From Alphaproteobacteria bacterium (lineage in GTDB: Bacteria > Pseudomonadota > Alphaproteobacteria > UBA8366 > Aestuariispiraceae): a stretch of DNA of 64,000 nucleotides. Of the stretch, positions 50,732 to 60,794 are shown piece by piece (the first letter of the stretch is position 1; every line of letters starts with the position of its first letter). Location: the NCBI GenBank assembly GCA_030065235.1, contig JASJDC010000009.1:61188-125187 (forward strand), written 5' to 3'. The notes beneath the pieces are model-generated. The model saw nothing but the letters and a program-made list of their open reading frames with translations, was not told the DNA's origin and did no database searches. Both the position numbers and the translations under genes were made by a program.

Positions 50732-52582
50732 TTATTTCCCTAAGACATAGACGCCGGGTGCGTCCTTCAGCGCCGCGCCTGTAGGCCCGGCGGCTGGGTT
50801 GCGCGCCGGTATTCTTTTCTGCGCGCTGTGGCCGCGGAGCCAGCCCTCCCATTCCGGCCACCAGGACCCTTCCTGCGGCGGCGTCTGATCGACCCAGGCG
50901 TCCGGGCCGATATGGGGGCCGTCCGGTCGCTGTGTCGCGACTGCGAAATGGCGGTTCGGGTGGCCCGGCTCCGAAACGATCCCTGCATTGTGTCCGCCGC
51001 TGGTCAGCAGGAACGTCACCTCGGCGTCGGTCAGCAGGTGAAATTTATAGACCGACCGCCAGGGCGCCACATGGTCCTTCTCGGTCGCCACCACGAAGAT
51101 CGGCGCGGTGATATCGGTCAGCGCGATCGGCCGCCCCTCCACGCGATAGCGGCCCTCGGCCAGGTCATTGTTCAGAAACAATTTACGCAGATATTCCGAG
51201 TGCATCTTGTAGGGCATCCGGGTCGCATCCGCGTTCCAGGCCATAAGGTCGTTCATCGGCCGCCGCTCGCCCAACAGATAGTGGTGCAGCGCCTTGGACC
51301 AGATCAGGTCGTTAGACCGCAACATCTGAAAGGCCCCGGCCATTTGATGCGCGTCGAGATAGCCTTGTTCCCACATCACATCCTCGAGGAAGGCGATTTG
51401 TTTCTCGTTGATGAAGAGCATCAGGTCGCCGGCTTCCTCGAAATCGACCTGTGTCGCCAGGAAGGTTAGCGAGCGAAAGACGGGCTTATCGGCGTCGGCC
51501 GGTCGTCGCGCGGCGGCGGCCGCCGCGATCGCTAGCAAGGTGCCGCCCAGACAATAGCCGACCCCATGCACAGGGGCGCCGGGGGCCTGTTCGGCGATGA
51601 CGGAGAGCGCCGCCTCAACGCCGAGCTGCCGATAGTCCTCCAGGCCCAAGTCTCGGTCCGGCGGCAAAGGGTTCTTCCAGGAGATCATGAAAACCGTATG
51701 GCCGCGCTCGACCAGATATTTCACAAGAGAGTTCTCCGGCGAGAGGTCGAGGATATAATATTTCATGATCCAGGCCGGGACGATCAGCACCGGTTCGGCA
51801 TAGACCGTGCGGGTCGTCGGCGCATATTGGATCAGCTCGATCAGATCGTTCTTGTAGACGATCTTGCCCTTTGCGGTCGCGACATGGACGCCGACCTCGA
51901 AGGCTTCGGCGCCGGCGGGGCCTTGTCCCGCAGCGGCGCGCCGCCAGTCTTCCAGAAAATTCCGAGCCCCGCGCAGCAGATTGCGGCCGTTCTCTTCGAC
52001 AGTTCGTGCGGCTACGTCCGGGTTGGTCAGGATGAAGTTGGACGGCGAGACCGTGTCGAGGATCTGCCGCGCGGCGAATTCCACCGCCCGTTCATGCTGC
52101 GGCGTGACGCCGTCGACCCCGGTCGTCGCATTGTGCCACCATTGCTGCGTCAGCAGGAAGGCCTGATAAAGCGCCGCATAGGGCGGCTGGCGCCAGGCCG
52201 GCGAGCGAAACCGTTTGTCTTGGGGCAGGGGCTCGATACAGGGCTCGGCGGCGCCGCCTTGCAGCAGGCTGGACGCCAGATAGCCGTTGTAACGGATCGT
52301 TTTGCGCAACGCCTTCTCACCGAGCTGCGCGGCCTTGCCTGGCGAGAACATCAGGCCGCTGACCCAATCGAGATAGGCGGCCGACAAGGCGCGCGGCGAC
52401 AGGTTCATCGTATAGCGGGCGAGGGCGGCGTGGATCGCCCGGTCCGTTACCTCATAAAGCGCGGTCGCGTCGGGCGGGTCTTCCGGCCAACGCGCCTCCG
52501 CCGCCATTGGGCGCGGGCGGGCTGGCACGGGCGCCGCGGTTGCGAGGGTGGGGATCGCTGATTTCTTCCGAGCCTTCGACAT
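50732..52582 (-). CDS. phaC: Poly(3-hydroxyalkanoate) synthase, full length
   Basis: 616 residues from ATG 52582 (MSKARKKSAIPTLATAAPVP); upstream in-frame codons read as noise. The N-terminal PhaC domain covers about 90-260. The hydrolase core holds the nucleophile Cys in GVGYCLGGTLL, the Asp in VVATEKDHVAPW, and the His in LTSGGHNAGIV. SWKNPLPPDRDLGLEDY is a family block. The Ala/Pro-rich start and the C-terminal Pro-rich tail differ from the paralogue at 1-782. No phaA, phaB, phasin or phaR gene is adjacent. Confidence 0.93.
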   Translation of the reverse strand: MSKARKKSAIPTLATAAPVPARPRPMAAEARWPEDPPDATALYEVTDRAIHAALARYTMNLSPRALSAAYLDWVSGLMFSPGKAAQLGEKALRKTIRYNGYLASSLLQGGAAEPCIEPLPQDKRFRSPAWRQPPYAALYQAFLLTQQWWHNATTGVDGVTPQHERAVEFAARQILDTVSPSNFILTNPDVAARTVEENGRNLLRGARNFLEDWRRAAAGQGPAGAEAFEVGVHVATAKGKIVYKNDLIELIQYAPTTRTVYAEPVLIVPAWIMKYYILDLSPENSLVKYLVERGHTVFMISWKNPLPPDRDLGLEDYRQLGVEAALSVIAEQAPGAPVHGVGYCLGGTLLAIAAAAAARRPADADKPVFRSLTFLATQVDFEEAGDLMLFINEKQIAFLEDVMWEQGYLDAHQMAGAFQMLRSNDLIWSKALHHYLLGERRPMNDLMAWNADATRMPYKMHSEYLRKLFLNNDLAEGRYRVEGRPIALTDITAPIFVVATEKDHVAPWRSVYKFHLLTDAEVTFLLTSGGHNAGIVSEPGHPNRHFAVATQRPDGPHIGPDAWVDQTPPQEGSWWPEWEGWLRGHSAQKRIPARNPAAGPTGAALKDAPGVYVLGK

Positions 52583-52708
52583 CAGACAGCCGCCGTCGCG
52601 GTTGACGCAGCCTTTTCCATACTGAGGCCCGCCTAGCGGTGCATTGATGGAGGTCAGTCCGGCGCTGCGCGGGGTTGGTTTTTGACTCCGGCCTATTCCT
52701 AACCCGTC

Positions 52709-52768
52709 ACGCCGGCCCCCGAGCCGGCGTCCGTCGGGCGGTTCAGTAGGACCCGGATCGAGTCCGGG
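52709..52768. repeat. Pair of REP-like hairpins between phaC and trmFO
   Basis: ACGCCGGC-6-GCCGGCGT (52709-52730) is a perfect 8-bp stem, and CCCGGA-5-TCCGGG (52752-52768) a perfect 6-bp stem. Together they resemble dispersed intergenic palindromes, and could end the trmFO transcript on the minus strand. Confidence 0.55.
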
Positions 52769-52853
52769 GCGACGCATGGGCCTTGCGTGCAACCGCCTTT
52801 GAACTGGGACCCACCTCAACCGGACCGCGTACGCTTGGTCCCGGATGGTAAAC

Positions 52854-54242
52854 TCAAGCGGCCGCGCCTAGTCCGGCGCCGGCGCCGAGCCAGGCGTCGA
52901 GATCGGCCTTGGCCCGTTCGGTCATCGCCAGTTTGCGGTCGCGGCCCTTGATCTTCTTCTTGCCGGGTGGCGGTTCCGGCGGCGGAAACAATCCGAAGTT
53001 CACATTCATCGGTTGGAACGTTTCGGCCTCGGCCCCGACGGTGATGTGGTTTAGCAAGGCGCCCAGCGCCGTCGTATCCGGCGGCGGGGCCGCATCGAGT
53101 CCCAACCGTTCGGCCGCGGCCATGCGGCCTGCCAACAGTCCGATGGCGGCGCTTTCGACATAGCCTTCGACCCCGGTGACCTGTCCGGCGAAGCGCAGGC
53201 GGGGGTCGGCGCGCATCCGCAGCCGGCGGTCCAAGAGGCGCGGCGCATTGATGAAGGTGTTGCGGTGGATCCCGCCGAGCCGCGCGAACTCCGCTTTCTC
53301 GAGCCCGGGGATTTGGCGGAACACCTCGGCTTGGGCCCCGTATTTCAGCTTGGTCTGAAAGCCGACCATGTTCCAAAGCGTGCCGAGCGCATTGTCTTGG
53401 CGAAGTTGCACCACCGCATAAGGGCGTGAGCCGTCATGCGCATTGGTCAACCCGACCGGCTTCATTGGGCCGAAACGCAGGGTCTCGGGGCCGCGTTCGG
53501 CCATCACCTCGACCGGCAGGCAGCCTTCGAAATAGGGCGTGTCTTTCTCCCAATCCTTGAATTCGGTCTTTTCGCCGTCCAGCAGCGCGGCGATGAAACC
53601 CTCATACTGCGCCTGGGTCATCGGGCAGTTGATATAGTCCTTGCCGTCGCCCTTGTCATAGCGCGACTGGAACCAGACCGTGTCGAAATCGATGCTGTCG
53701 CGATGGATGATCGGCGCGATGGCGTCGAAGAAGGATAGTTCTTCTTCGCCGCCCAATTTCAGAATCGCCTCGGAAAGGGCGGGAGAGGTCAGCGGGCCGG
53801 TGGCGATGATCACCGAGTCCCAATCCTCCGGCGGCAGGCCGGCCACTTCTTCCCGCGCGATAGTCACCAGCGGATGGGCTTCCAACGCGACGGTGACGCC
53901 TTGGCTGAAGACGTCGCGGTCGACCGCCAGGGCGCCGCCCGCCGGCAGCCGCGCCGCGTCGCCTTGGCCCAGAATGATTGAGCCGCAACGGCGCATCTCG
54001 TGATGCAGCAAGCCGACCGCATTGTAGGCGTCATCGTCGGACCGGAAGGAATTGGAGCAGACCAGTTCCGCAAGCCCGTCGGTTTGATGCGCCTCTGTGC
54101 CGCGCACCGGCCGCATCTCATGCAGGATGACCGGAACGCCGGCCTTGGCGATCTGCCAAGCCGCTTCGGACCCGGCCATGCCGCCGCCGATCACATGAAT
54201 GGGGGAGCGTATCCCGCCGGTTTCGGAAGTCGCTGTTTTCAT
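52854..54242 (-). CDS. trmFO: Methylenetetrahydrofolate-tRNA-(uracil-5-)-methyltransferase
   Basis: FAD/folate-dependent enzyme that makes 5-methyluridine-54 in the tRNA T loop, 462 residues. The FAD motif is [17 protein letters not shown] near residue 16. The catalytic Cys lies in [27 protein letters not shown] contains the second conserved Cys. [35 protein letters not shown] and [11 protein letters not shown] complete the family pattern. It is a single-gene transcript. Confidence 0.96.
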   Translation of the reverse strand: MKTATSETGGIRSPIHVIGGGMAGSEAAWQIAKAGVPVILHEMRPVRGTEAHQTDGLAELVCSNSFRSDDDAYNAVGLLHHEMRRCGSIILGQGDAARLPAGGALAVDRDVFSQGVTVALEAHPLVTIAREEVAGLPPEDWDSVIIATGPLTSPALSEAILKLGGEEELSFFDAIAPIIHRDSIDFDTVWFQSRYDKGDGKDYINCPMTQAQYEGFIAALLDGEKTEFKDWEKDTPYFEGCLPVEVMAERGPETLRFGPMKPVGLTNAHDGSRPYAVVQLRQDNALGTLWNMVGFQTKLKYGAQAEVFRQIPGLEKAEFARLGGIHRNTFINAPRLLDRRLRMRADPRLRFAGQVTGVEGYVESAAIGLLAGRMAAAERLGLDAAPPPDTTALGALLNHITVGAEAETFQPMNVNFGLFPPPEPPPGKKKIKGRDRKLAMTERAKADLDAWLGAGAGLGAAA

Positions 54243-54281
54243 GGTCAGCGACTTACCGATTATTCCGGCGAATGCAAGGCG

Positions 54282-55424
54282 TCAGGACGTCCCCACGCAC
54301 TCGACGAACGCATCCGCCATCTGGTTCAGGAGCGTCGCATACATGTCGGGGCCGGGCTCGATTTCAGCGCCGAGCGGGTCAAGCAGGCCTGTGCGCACCG
54401 AAGCGCCTTCGGTCACCGTCGCGACCAATCCATCGGGGAACTGCGGCTCAGAAAAAACGCAGGACACGCTTTCCGAGCGCAAAGCTGACTGCAAATCGCG
54501 CAGGCGTTTGGCGCCCGGCGGCGCCTCCGGGTTGACCGCGATGGCCCCGGCGAAACGCACGCCGAACCGATTGTCGAAATACTGATAGGCGTCGTGGAAA
54601 CTCACATAACTGCGGCCGGCGAGGGGCGCGAGACGGTCGCGCAATTCGGCGGTCAGGGCGTCGAGTTCCGCCGCGGCTTCCGAGGCGTTCCGCTCGTAGA
54701 GCGCGGCGTTCGCCGGGTCGGCCTCGGCCAGGGCGCGCGCCATCGCCGCCGCCATCACTTTGGCGTTTTCCGGATCGAGCCACACATGCGGATCGTCGCC
54801 GTCATGATGATGTCCGTGTCCATGACCGTGATCGTCGTGATGACCGCCGCTATCCGCATGCTCTTCCTTGTGCGCGGCGTCGTGCGCGTGGTCATGCTCA
54901 TCCGCGTGGGCGTGCTTGTCGTCGTGCCCGTGATCGTGCTCGTCGGCGTGCGCATGCTTGGCGCCATGGTCATGCTCATCTGCGTGCGCATGCTCGTCGC
55001 CATGACCGTGTTCATCCCCATGCGCATGGGCGTCGCCGCCGCCGAGGCTCAAGTCGCGCGCTTCAAGCAGCACCAGTCCGGGCGTCTCCATGAAGGTGAC
55101 GGTTTTCCCGGCGAGATCAGCGCCAGAAACGGGCTTCGCTAGAAAAGTCTCCAGGTCTTCGCCGACCCAGAACACCAAGTCAGCTTCCTGCAAGAGACGC
55201 GCTTGCGAGGGTTTCATGTTGTAAGTGTGCGGGGACGCCGCGCCTTCGATCAGAAGCGCCGGTTCGCCCGCGCCCTGCATGACCCGCGCCGCCAAGGCGT
55301 GCAGCGGTTTGATCGACGTGACAACGGCGGGCCCATCCGATTGAGCGATGGCGTGGGTCGTCGGCAGCAGGGCGGCAAAAGAGATGACGGACGCTTTCAA
55401 AAAGCGCGTGAATGAATGAGACAT
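54282..55424 (-). CDS. znuA: Zinc ABC transporter periplasmic receptor
   Basis: High-affinity zinc-binding protein, 380 residues from ATG 55424. The signal peptide is cleaved after THAIA (about residue 27). A long His/Asp/Glu-rich loop (about residues 130-215, with HAHADEHDHGH-type repeats) collects zinc. Cluster A9 ligands are the His in GAASPHTYNMKPS, the His in VSFHDAYQYF and the C-terminal Asp region. DPHVWLDPENAKVMA is characteristic. Divergent from znuCB-zur across a shared Zur site. Confidence 0.95.
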   Translation of the reverse strand: MSHSFTRFLKASVISFAALLPTTHAIAQSDGPAVVTSIKPLHALAARVMQGAGEPALLIEGAASPHTYNMKPSQARLLQEADLVFWVGEDLETFLAKPVSGADLAGKTVTFMETPGLVLLEARDLSLGGGDAHAHGDEHGHGDEHAHADEHDHGAKHAHADEHDHGHDDKHAHADEHDHAHDAAHKEEHADSGGHHDDHGHGHGHHHDGDDPHVWLDPENAKVMAAAMARALAEADPANAALYERNASEAAAELDALTAELRDRLAPLAGRSYVSFHDAYQYFDNRFGVRFAGAIAVNPEAPPGAKRLRDLQSALRSESVSCVFSEPQFPDGLVATVTEGASVRTGLLDPLGAEIEPGPDMYATLLNQMADAFVECVGTS

Positions 55425-55481
55425 GATCGATCCGGGTGAAAAGCGGAGCGCGTAGCGCGGTCCGACATGGTTGAAGATTGT

Positions 55482-55494
55482 GTTATAACATAAC
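55482..55494. promoter_or_regulatory. Zur box between znuA and znuC
   Basis: GTTATAACATAAC matches the GTTATA-n-TATAAC-type palindrome bound by alphaproteobacterial Zur. It sits 58 bases upstream of znuA and 65 upstream of znuC, where it can repress both promoters when zinc is plentiful. The regulator is encoded in the same cluster. Confidence 0.8.
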
Positions 55495-55558
55495 GTATGG
55501 CATAGCGAGGCGCAACTGACTGGCGGTCCAACCGCCCTTTGAGTATCGGAGAGCGGCG

Positions 55559-56416
55559 ATGGATAGCGCCGAAAACGCGCCTTCGGCGCCGATATTGCCA
55601 ACGACTCTGTCAGAGTCCGCGGCGGCGCAGGTCATCGCAGGCGCCGACGGGATTGAGGAAGCGGCTACATTACTGCGCGAACCCCTTCTGTCGCTGCAGG
55701 GCGCAGGCCTGAAACAAGCGGGCCGTTGGTCGGTGCGCGGCGTCAATCTGTCCGTCGCCCCGGGCGAGATCGTCACCCTGATCGGGCCCAACGGGTCCGG
55801 CAAATCATCGACCGCGAAAATGGCGCTGGGTGTGGTGAACCCGGACGAAGGCGAGGTCTGGCGGCGACCGGGCCTGAAAGTCGGCTATGCGCCGCAGGCG
55901 GTCGCCATCGACTGGACGCTACCTTTGACCGTTGCGCGTTTCATGACGCTGACCAGCGGATTGTCGTCGCCGGAGATCGACGCCGCCTTGACGCGTGTCG
56001 GGGCCGAGAGCCTGCGCCGCGCCGAGTTGCGCACCCTATCCGGTGGCGAGTTTCAGCGCGTCCTGCTGGCCCGCGCCATCGCCCGAAAACCCGATCTGTT
56101 GGTCCTGGACGAACCGGTCCAGGGCGTCGATTTTCATGGTCAGAACGCGCTCTACACTCTGATACGCCGGATCCGAGATGAGTTGGGCTGCGGCGTCTTG
56201 ATGATCTCGCACGATCTGCATGTGGTGATGGCGGCGACCGACAAGGTCCTCTGCCTGAACGGCCATGTCTGTTGCGAAGGCGCGCCGAAGGCGGTGGCGG
56301 AGAGCGTCGAGTATAAACAGCTTTTCGGCGACCTCGCGACGCCGGCCATGGCGCTCTACGAACACCATCACGACCATACGCACCTGCCGGACGGCACGGT
56401 CCGGCGCGCCGAATAG
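55559..56416 (+). CDS. znuC: Zinc ABC transporter ATPase
   Basis: ATPase of the zinc importer, 285 residues. An unusual ~45-residue N-terminal extension (MDSAENAPSAPILPTT) precedes the ABC domain. Walker A is GPNGSGKSS, a variant of GKST. The signature is LSGGEFQRVLLARAI, Walker B VLDEPVQGVD, and the switch His is in MISHDLHVVM. The His-rich C-terminus (YEHHHDHTHLP) fits zinc handling. znuB follows after seven bases. Confidence 0.94.
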   Translation: MDSAENAPSAPILPTTLSESAAAQVIAGADGIEEAATLLREPLLSLQGAGLKQAGRWSVRGVNLSVAPGEIVTLIGPNGSGKSSTAKMALGVVNPDEGEVWRRPGLKVGYAPQAVAIDWTLPLTVARFMTLTSGLSSPEIDAALTRVGAESLRRAELRTLSGGEFQRVLLARAIARKPDLLVLDEPVQGVDFHGQNALYTLIRRIRDELGCGVLMISHDLHVVMAATDKVLCLNGHVCCEGAPKAVAESVEYKQLFGDLATPAMALYEHHHDHTHLPDGTVRRAE

Positions 56417-56423
56417 GCTTGGC

Positions 56424-57230
56424 ATGTTGGACGATTTCTTCACGCGCGCCTTGGTCGCCGGGGTCGGCGTGGCGGTGATGGCCGGGCCTTTGGGCTGTTT
56501 CGTGATCTGGCGGCGCATGGCCTATTTTGGCGACACGCTGGCGCATGCGGCGCTGCTTGGGGTCGCGCTGTCGCTGTTGCTGGAGATCGACTCGACCCTG
56601 GCCGTGTTTCTCAGCGCCTGCGCGATCTCGGCGCTGCTTCTGACCTGGCGGCGCACCTCTGCGATCCCGTCCGACGCGCTGTTGGGGCTGCTGTCCCATT
56701 CGGCCCTGGCTCTGGGGTTGGTGGCGCTCGCCTTCATGACCTGGGTCCGGGTCGATCTAACCGGCCTGTTGTTCGGCGATATTCTGTCGGTCACCCGCAC
56801 AGACATTGCGGTGGTGTATGGCGGCGGCGCGGCTGTACTAGCGATATTGGCGCTCATCTGGCGGCGCCTGTTCGCCTCGACGGTGAACCGCGAACTGGCC
56901 GAGGCCGAAGGGATGCGGCCCGATACGGTCGAGCTGATTTTCACGATGCTTTTGGCGGCGGTGATTGCGATCGCCATCAAGATCGTCGGCGTGCTACTAA
57001 TCACAGCGCTTCTGATTATCCCGGCGGCGACGGCGCGGCGCTTCGCCACGGGGCCGGAGCAGATGGCGCTCGCGGCCTCGATCATCGGCGCGTCCGCAGT
57101 GGTGGGCGGGCTTTATGGCTCGCTTCAATGGGATACGCCGTCGGGTCCGAGCATTGTCGTCGCCGCCTTGCTCTTGTTTTTGGCGAGCTTCGGGGTCCCC
57201 GGTCCAAAGCGCAGAGGGGTAGGACAATGA
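56424..57230 (+). CDS. znuB: Zinc ABC transporter permease
   Basis: Inner-membrane permease of the ABC-3 family, 268 residues and about eight membrane helices. The start ATG 56424 (MLDDFFTRALVAGVGVAVMAGPLGCFVIWRRMAYFGDTLAH) has the family N-terminus; the DTLAHAALLG block is the ABC-3 signature. The long upstream frame overlaps znuC and is not used. TGA overlaps the zur ATG. Confidence 0.95.
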   Translation: MLDDFFTRALVAGVGVAVMAGPLGCFVIWRRMAYFGDTLAHAALLGVALSLLLEIDSTLAVFLSACAISALLLTWRRTSAIPSDALLGLLSHSALALGLVALAFMTWVRVDLTGLLFGDILSVTRTDIAVVYGGGAAVLAILALIWRRLFASTVNRELAEAEGMRPDTVELIFTMLLAAVIAIAIKIVGVLLITALLIIPAATARRFATGPEQMALAASIIGASAVVGGLYGSLQWDTPSGPSIVVAALLLFLASFGVPGPKRRGVGQ

Positions 57231-57691
57231 GCGGAGCCACGACAGGCCTGACCCGAAACCAATCGCTTGTGCTGGGCGCCTTGCGCGACGCAAGCGGCCC
57301 GCTCAGCGCCTACGCCATCCTTGATTGTCTGCGTAAGGAAGGGTTGCGCGCGCCGCCGCAGGTCTATCGGGCGCTGGACCAACTGATCGAACACGGGCTG
57401 GTGCATCGGCTGGAGAGCATGAATGCTTTCGTGCCGTGCCATCACGATCATGACGCCGAATGCGGCGGCCCGGCCGAACCGTGCGGTCACGAAAAAGCCG
57501 GCGCCGTCGTCTTCGCGATCTGCCGGCGATGCGATAAGGTGTTGGAGTTAACGGACCCGGAATTGTCCGAGCATCTGGCGGCCATCGCCTCGGCCAAGGG
57601 TTTCGCGCCGGACAAGGCGACGATCGAGTTGCAGGGCGCTTGCGCCGCCTGCGCCGAGCCTCAGCCCGAAGATGGCGCGCCGCGCGCCTAG
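57227..57691 (+). CDS. zur: Zinc uptake regulator (Fur family)
   Basis: Zn-dependent repressor, 154 residues. The N-terminal winged helix contains [39 protein letters not shown]. Zinc-binding residues include the His-rich [11 protein letters not shown] and two CxxC pairs, ICRRC and CAAC. Autoregulated in effect through the znuCB-zur transcript. The TAG stop shares the palindrome CTAG with the stop of convergent uvrA. Confidence 0.95.
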   Translation: MSGATTGLTRNQSLVLGALRDASGPLSAYAILDCLRKEGLRAPPQVYRALDQLIEHGLVHRLESMNAFVPCHHDHDAECGGPAEPCGHEKAGAVVFAICRRCDKVLELTDPELSEHLAAIASAKGFAPDKATIELQGACAACAEPQPEDGAPRA

Positions 57692-60543
57692 CTCGCCTTC
57701 TTCCGACGCGCCGGCGCGGCTGGCTTGAGATACGGCTTCAGATAAGCGCCGGTATAGCTGCGCTTCACTTTGACGATATCTTCCGGTGTGCCTTGGGCGA
57801 CGATTTCACCGCCCTTGTCGCCCCCCTCTGGGCCGAGATCGATGATCCAGTCGGCGGTTTTGATCACTTCCAGATTGTGCTCGATGACCAAGACCGTGTT
57901 GCCGGTCTCGACCAGCGCCTGCAGCACTTGCAGCAGGTGTTTGATATCTTCGAAATGCAGGCCGGTGGTCGGCTCGTCAAGGATGTAAAGGGTCTTGCCG
58001 GTCGCCCGGCGCGACAGTTCCTTGGCCAGTTTCACCCGCTGGGCTTCGCCGCCGGACAGGGTGGTCGCTTGTTGCCCGACATGGATATAGCCCAGGCCGA
58101 CGCGCTGCAGCGTCACCATCTTGTCGCGGATCGCGGGGACGGCCTTGAAGAACTCGGCCCCCTCATCGACGGTCATCTCCAAAACGTCCGAGATCGATTT
58201 GCCGCGGAATTGGATTTCCAGCGTCTCGCGGTTGTAACGCTTGCCCTTGCACTGGTCGCACGTGACATAGACGTCGGGCAGGAAATGCATCTCGATCTTG
58301 ATGACGCCGTCGCCCTGACAGGCCTCGCAACGGCCGCCTTTGACATTGAAGCTGAAGCGTCCTGGCTGATAGCCGCGCGCCTTCGCTTCCGGCAGTCCGG
58401 CGAACCATTCGCGGATCGGCGTGAAGGCGCCCGTATAGGTCGCCGGATTTGATCGCGGGGTGCGGCCGATCGGCGACTGGTCGATGTCGATCACTTTGTC
58501 GATATAGCGCGCGCCGACGATCCGGTCATAGGGTTCGGGGGCGGTGCGGGCCTTCATCAAATCGCGCGCCAACGCGGCGTAGAGCGTCTCGATAATCAGC
58601 GTCGATTTGCCGGAGCCCGAGACGCCGGTGACGCAGGTCAGCGTGCCAAGCGGAATTTGCGCCGAGACATTCTGGAGATTGTTGCCGATCGCGCCGCTGA
58701 CCTCGAGGATCTGTTTCGGATGGCCGGGCCGCCGTTTCTTCGGCGTTTCGATTTGCAGCATGCCGGTCAGATATTGCGCCGTCAGGCTGGCCTTGGACTT
58801 CAGCACTTGGTTCGGTTTGCCGGCGGCGATCACTTCGCCGCCATGAACGCCGGCGCGCGGTCCCATATCGACCAGATAGTCGGCGCTGCGGATCGCATCC
58901 TCATCATGCTCGACCACGATCACCGTATTGCCCAGGTCGCGCAACCGTTTCAGGGTCGCCAGCAGCCGGTCATTGTCGCGCTGATGCAGCCCGATCGAGG
59001 GCTCGTCCAGCACATAGAGCACGCCGGTCAGGCCGGAGCCGATCTGCGAGGCCAGGCGGATGCGCTGGCTCTCACCGCCCGACAGCGTGCCGGAGTTGCG
59101 GCTGAGCGTCAGATAATCGAGCCCGACATTGTTGAGGAAGCCGAGCCGCTCGTTGATTTCCTTGAGGATGCGCGAGGCGATTTCCTTCTGCGTGTCGGTC
59201 AGCTTTTCATCCAGGCCCTCGAACCACTCCGCCGCCTTGGCGATGGATAGCTTGGCCGCGTCGCCGATATGTTTCTCGCCGACCCGCACGGCCAGCGCTT
59301 CCGGTTTCAGCCGGTTCCCGTCGCAGGCGCTGCAATTGGTGATGGTCTGGTATTTCTCCATCTCCTCCCGGACCCAGGCGCTGTCGGTCTCCTTGAACCG
59401 ACGCTGCATGTTCGGGATGACGCCTTCAAACGTCTTGGTTGTAGAGTAGGAGCGCAGACCGTCATCGTAGGAGAATTTAATCTTCTCCGTCGTACCGTGC
59501 AGGATCGCCTTCTGCACTTTCTCCGGCAGATCGCGGAACGGGGCCGAGAGTGTGGCGCCGAAATGCTCGCAAATCGAGGTCAGGGTCTGTTTGTAGTAGG
59601 GCGAGGTCGACGAGGACCAGGGCGCGATCGCCCCCTTCATCAGCGGCAGGTCCGGGTCGGGCACGATCAGCGCCTCGTCGAACACCATCTCCACACCGAT
59701 TCCGTCGCAGGCCGGGCAAGCCCCAAACGGATTGTTGAAAGAGAAAATCCGCGGCTCGATCTCGTCAATCGTGAAGCCGGAGACCGGGCAGGCGAATTTC
59801 GCCGAGAAGATGGTCTGGCTCTGATCGTCCGCATTCTCGGCGATCAGCAACCCGTCGCTCAGTTCCAGCGCGGTTTCGATGGAATCCGCCAGGCGGCTCT
59901 CCAGTCCTTCCCGCACCACGACCCGGTCCACCACGACCTCGATCGTGTGTTTCAGTTTCTTGTTCAACGCCGGGACGTCGTCGATGTCATAGAGCTCGCC
60001 ATCGACCTTGACCCGCTGAAATCCGCGTTTCTGCAGATCCTTGAATTCCTTGCGGTACTCGCCCTTGCGCCCACGCACCACCGGCGAGAGCAGATAGAGC
60101 CGCGTTCCTTCCTCCATCGCCATGATCCGGTCGACCATCTGGCTGACCGTCTGGCTTTCGATCGGCAAGCCGGTGGCGGGCGAGTAGGGGACCCCGACCC
60201 GCGCCCAGAGCAGGCGCATATAGTCGTAGATCTCGGTCACCGTGCCGACCGTCGAGCGCGGATTCTTCGAGGTCGTCTTCTGTTCGATGGAAATCGCCGG
60301 CGACAGCCCGTCGATCTGATCGACATCCGGCTTCTGCATCATCTCCAGGAATTGCCGCGCATAGGCCGAGAGCGATTCGACATAGCGCCGCTGCCCGTCC
60401 GCATAGATCGTGTCGAAGGCGAGCGACGATTTGCCCGACCCGCTGAGCCCGGTGATCACCACCAGCTGGTCGCGCGGCAGGTCCACATCGACATTTTTCA
60501 GATTATGCTCGCGCGCGCCGCGCACCCGGATAGTCGGCGTCAT
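57688..60543 (-). CDS. uvrA: UvrABC excision nuclease subunit A
   Basis: Damage-sensing ATPase of nucleotide excision repair, 951 residues. Two ABC modules: Walker [10 protein letters not shown] near residue 33 and GVSGSGKST near 650; signatures [12 protein letters not shown] and [12 protein letters not shown]. Insertion-domain zinc module 1 reads CPVS...CPACDG, in which one Cys of the first pair is replaced by Ser. Module 2 is CEAC...CDQC and intact. The C-terminal TGLHFEDI segment is typical. No clear LexA site was found upstream. Confidence 0.97.
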   Translation of the reverse strand: MTPTIRVRGAREHNLKNVDVDLPRDQLVVITGLSGSGKSSLAFDTIYADGQRRYVESLSAYARQFLEMMQKPDVDQIDGLSPAISIEQKTTSKNPRSTVGTVTEIYDYMRLLWARVGVPYSPATGLPIESQTVSQMVDRIMAMEEGTRLYLLSPVVRGRKGEYRKEFKDLQKRGFQRVKVDGELYDIDDVPALNKKLKHTIEVVVDRVVVREGLESRLADSIETALELSDGLLIAENADDQSQTIFSAKFACPVSGFTIDEIEPRIFSFNNPFGACPACDGIGVEMVFDEALIVPDPDLPLMKGAIAPWSSSTSPYYKQTLTSICEHFGATLSAPFRDLPEKVQKAILHGTTEKIKFSYDDGLRSYSTTKTFEGVIPNMQRRFKETDSAWVREEMEKYQTITNCSACDGNRLKPEALAVRVGEKHIGDAAKLSIAKAAEWFEGLDEKLTDTQKEIASRILKEINERLGFLNNVGLDYLTLSRNSGTLSGGESQRIRLASQIGSGLTGVLYVLDEPSIGLHQRDNDRLLATLKRLRDLGNTVIVVEHDEDAIRSADYLVDMGPRAGVHGGEVIAAGKPNQVLKSKASLTAQYLTGMLQIETPKKRRPGHPKQILEVSGAIGNNLQNVSAQIPLGTLTCVTGVSGSGKSTLIIETLYAALARDLMKARTAPEPYDRIVGARYIDKVIDIDQSPIGRTPRSNPATYTGAFTPIREWFAGLPEAKARGYQPGRFSFNVKGGRCEACQGDGVIKIEMHFLPDVYVTCDQCKGKRYNRETLEIQFRGKSISDVLEMTVDEGAEFFKAVPAIRDKMVTLQRVGLGYIHVGQQATTLSGGEAQRVKLAKELSRRATGKTLYILDEPTTGLHFEDIKHLLQVLQALVETGNTVLVIEHNLEVIKTADWIIDLGPEGGDKGGEIVAQGTPEDIVKVKRSYTGAYLKPYLKPAAPARRKKAS

Positions 60544-60794
60544 AGGGACCTCTGGCCGTTAGAAACGAAGCGGACCGGCCCGAACGCAACGCCCTTGGCC
60601 AAACCGGCGAGGGCCGGGGCCGAAAGCGCAGCCGGACAGGGTCCGGCGTTCCAAACCACAGCGCCGAGGAACCCGGCCCGCGATCAAGGGCGCGCACTAT
60701 ACGCCCCACCCCCGGATAGGGCGAGGGCCGATCCATGAATTCTCAGCAACACTGCTGACTACGTTTGTCAGGGGGAATTGGATGGGTGCGGGCT
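60544..60794. other. Gap between uvrA and a membrane-protein gene, with one hairpin
   Basis: GCCGGAC-AGG-GTCCGGC (60631-60647) is a perfect 7-bp hairpin. It may end the minus-strand transcript of the membrane protein. The uvrA promoter should lie here, but no confident -35/-10 is visible. Confidence 0.4.

Noticed and set aside
54594..55142. Hydrophobic plus-strand frame opposite znuA
   Set aside because: It is the antisense of the His-rich loop (CAT/CAC codons read as Met/Val), not a membrane protein.
57688..60543. Loss of a zinc ligand in UvrA (CPVS in place of CPxC)
   Set aside because: To my knowledge this variant is common in alphaproteobacterial UvrA, so it is not treated as a defect.
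60544..60640. LexA/SOS box upstream of uvrA
   Set aside because: Looked for the alphaproteobacterial GTTC-N7-GTTC/GAAC-N7-GAAC pattern; only unpaired half-sites were seen.
59269..60738. Long plus-strand open frame opposite uvrA
   Set aside because: Antisense to strongly conserved UvrA motifs; no protein character of its own.
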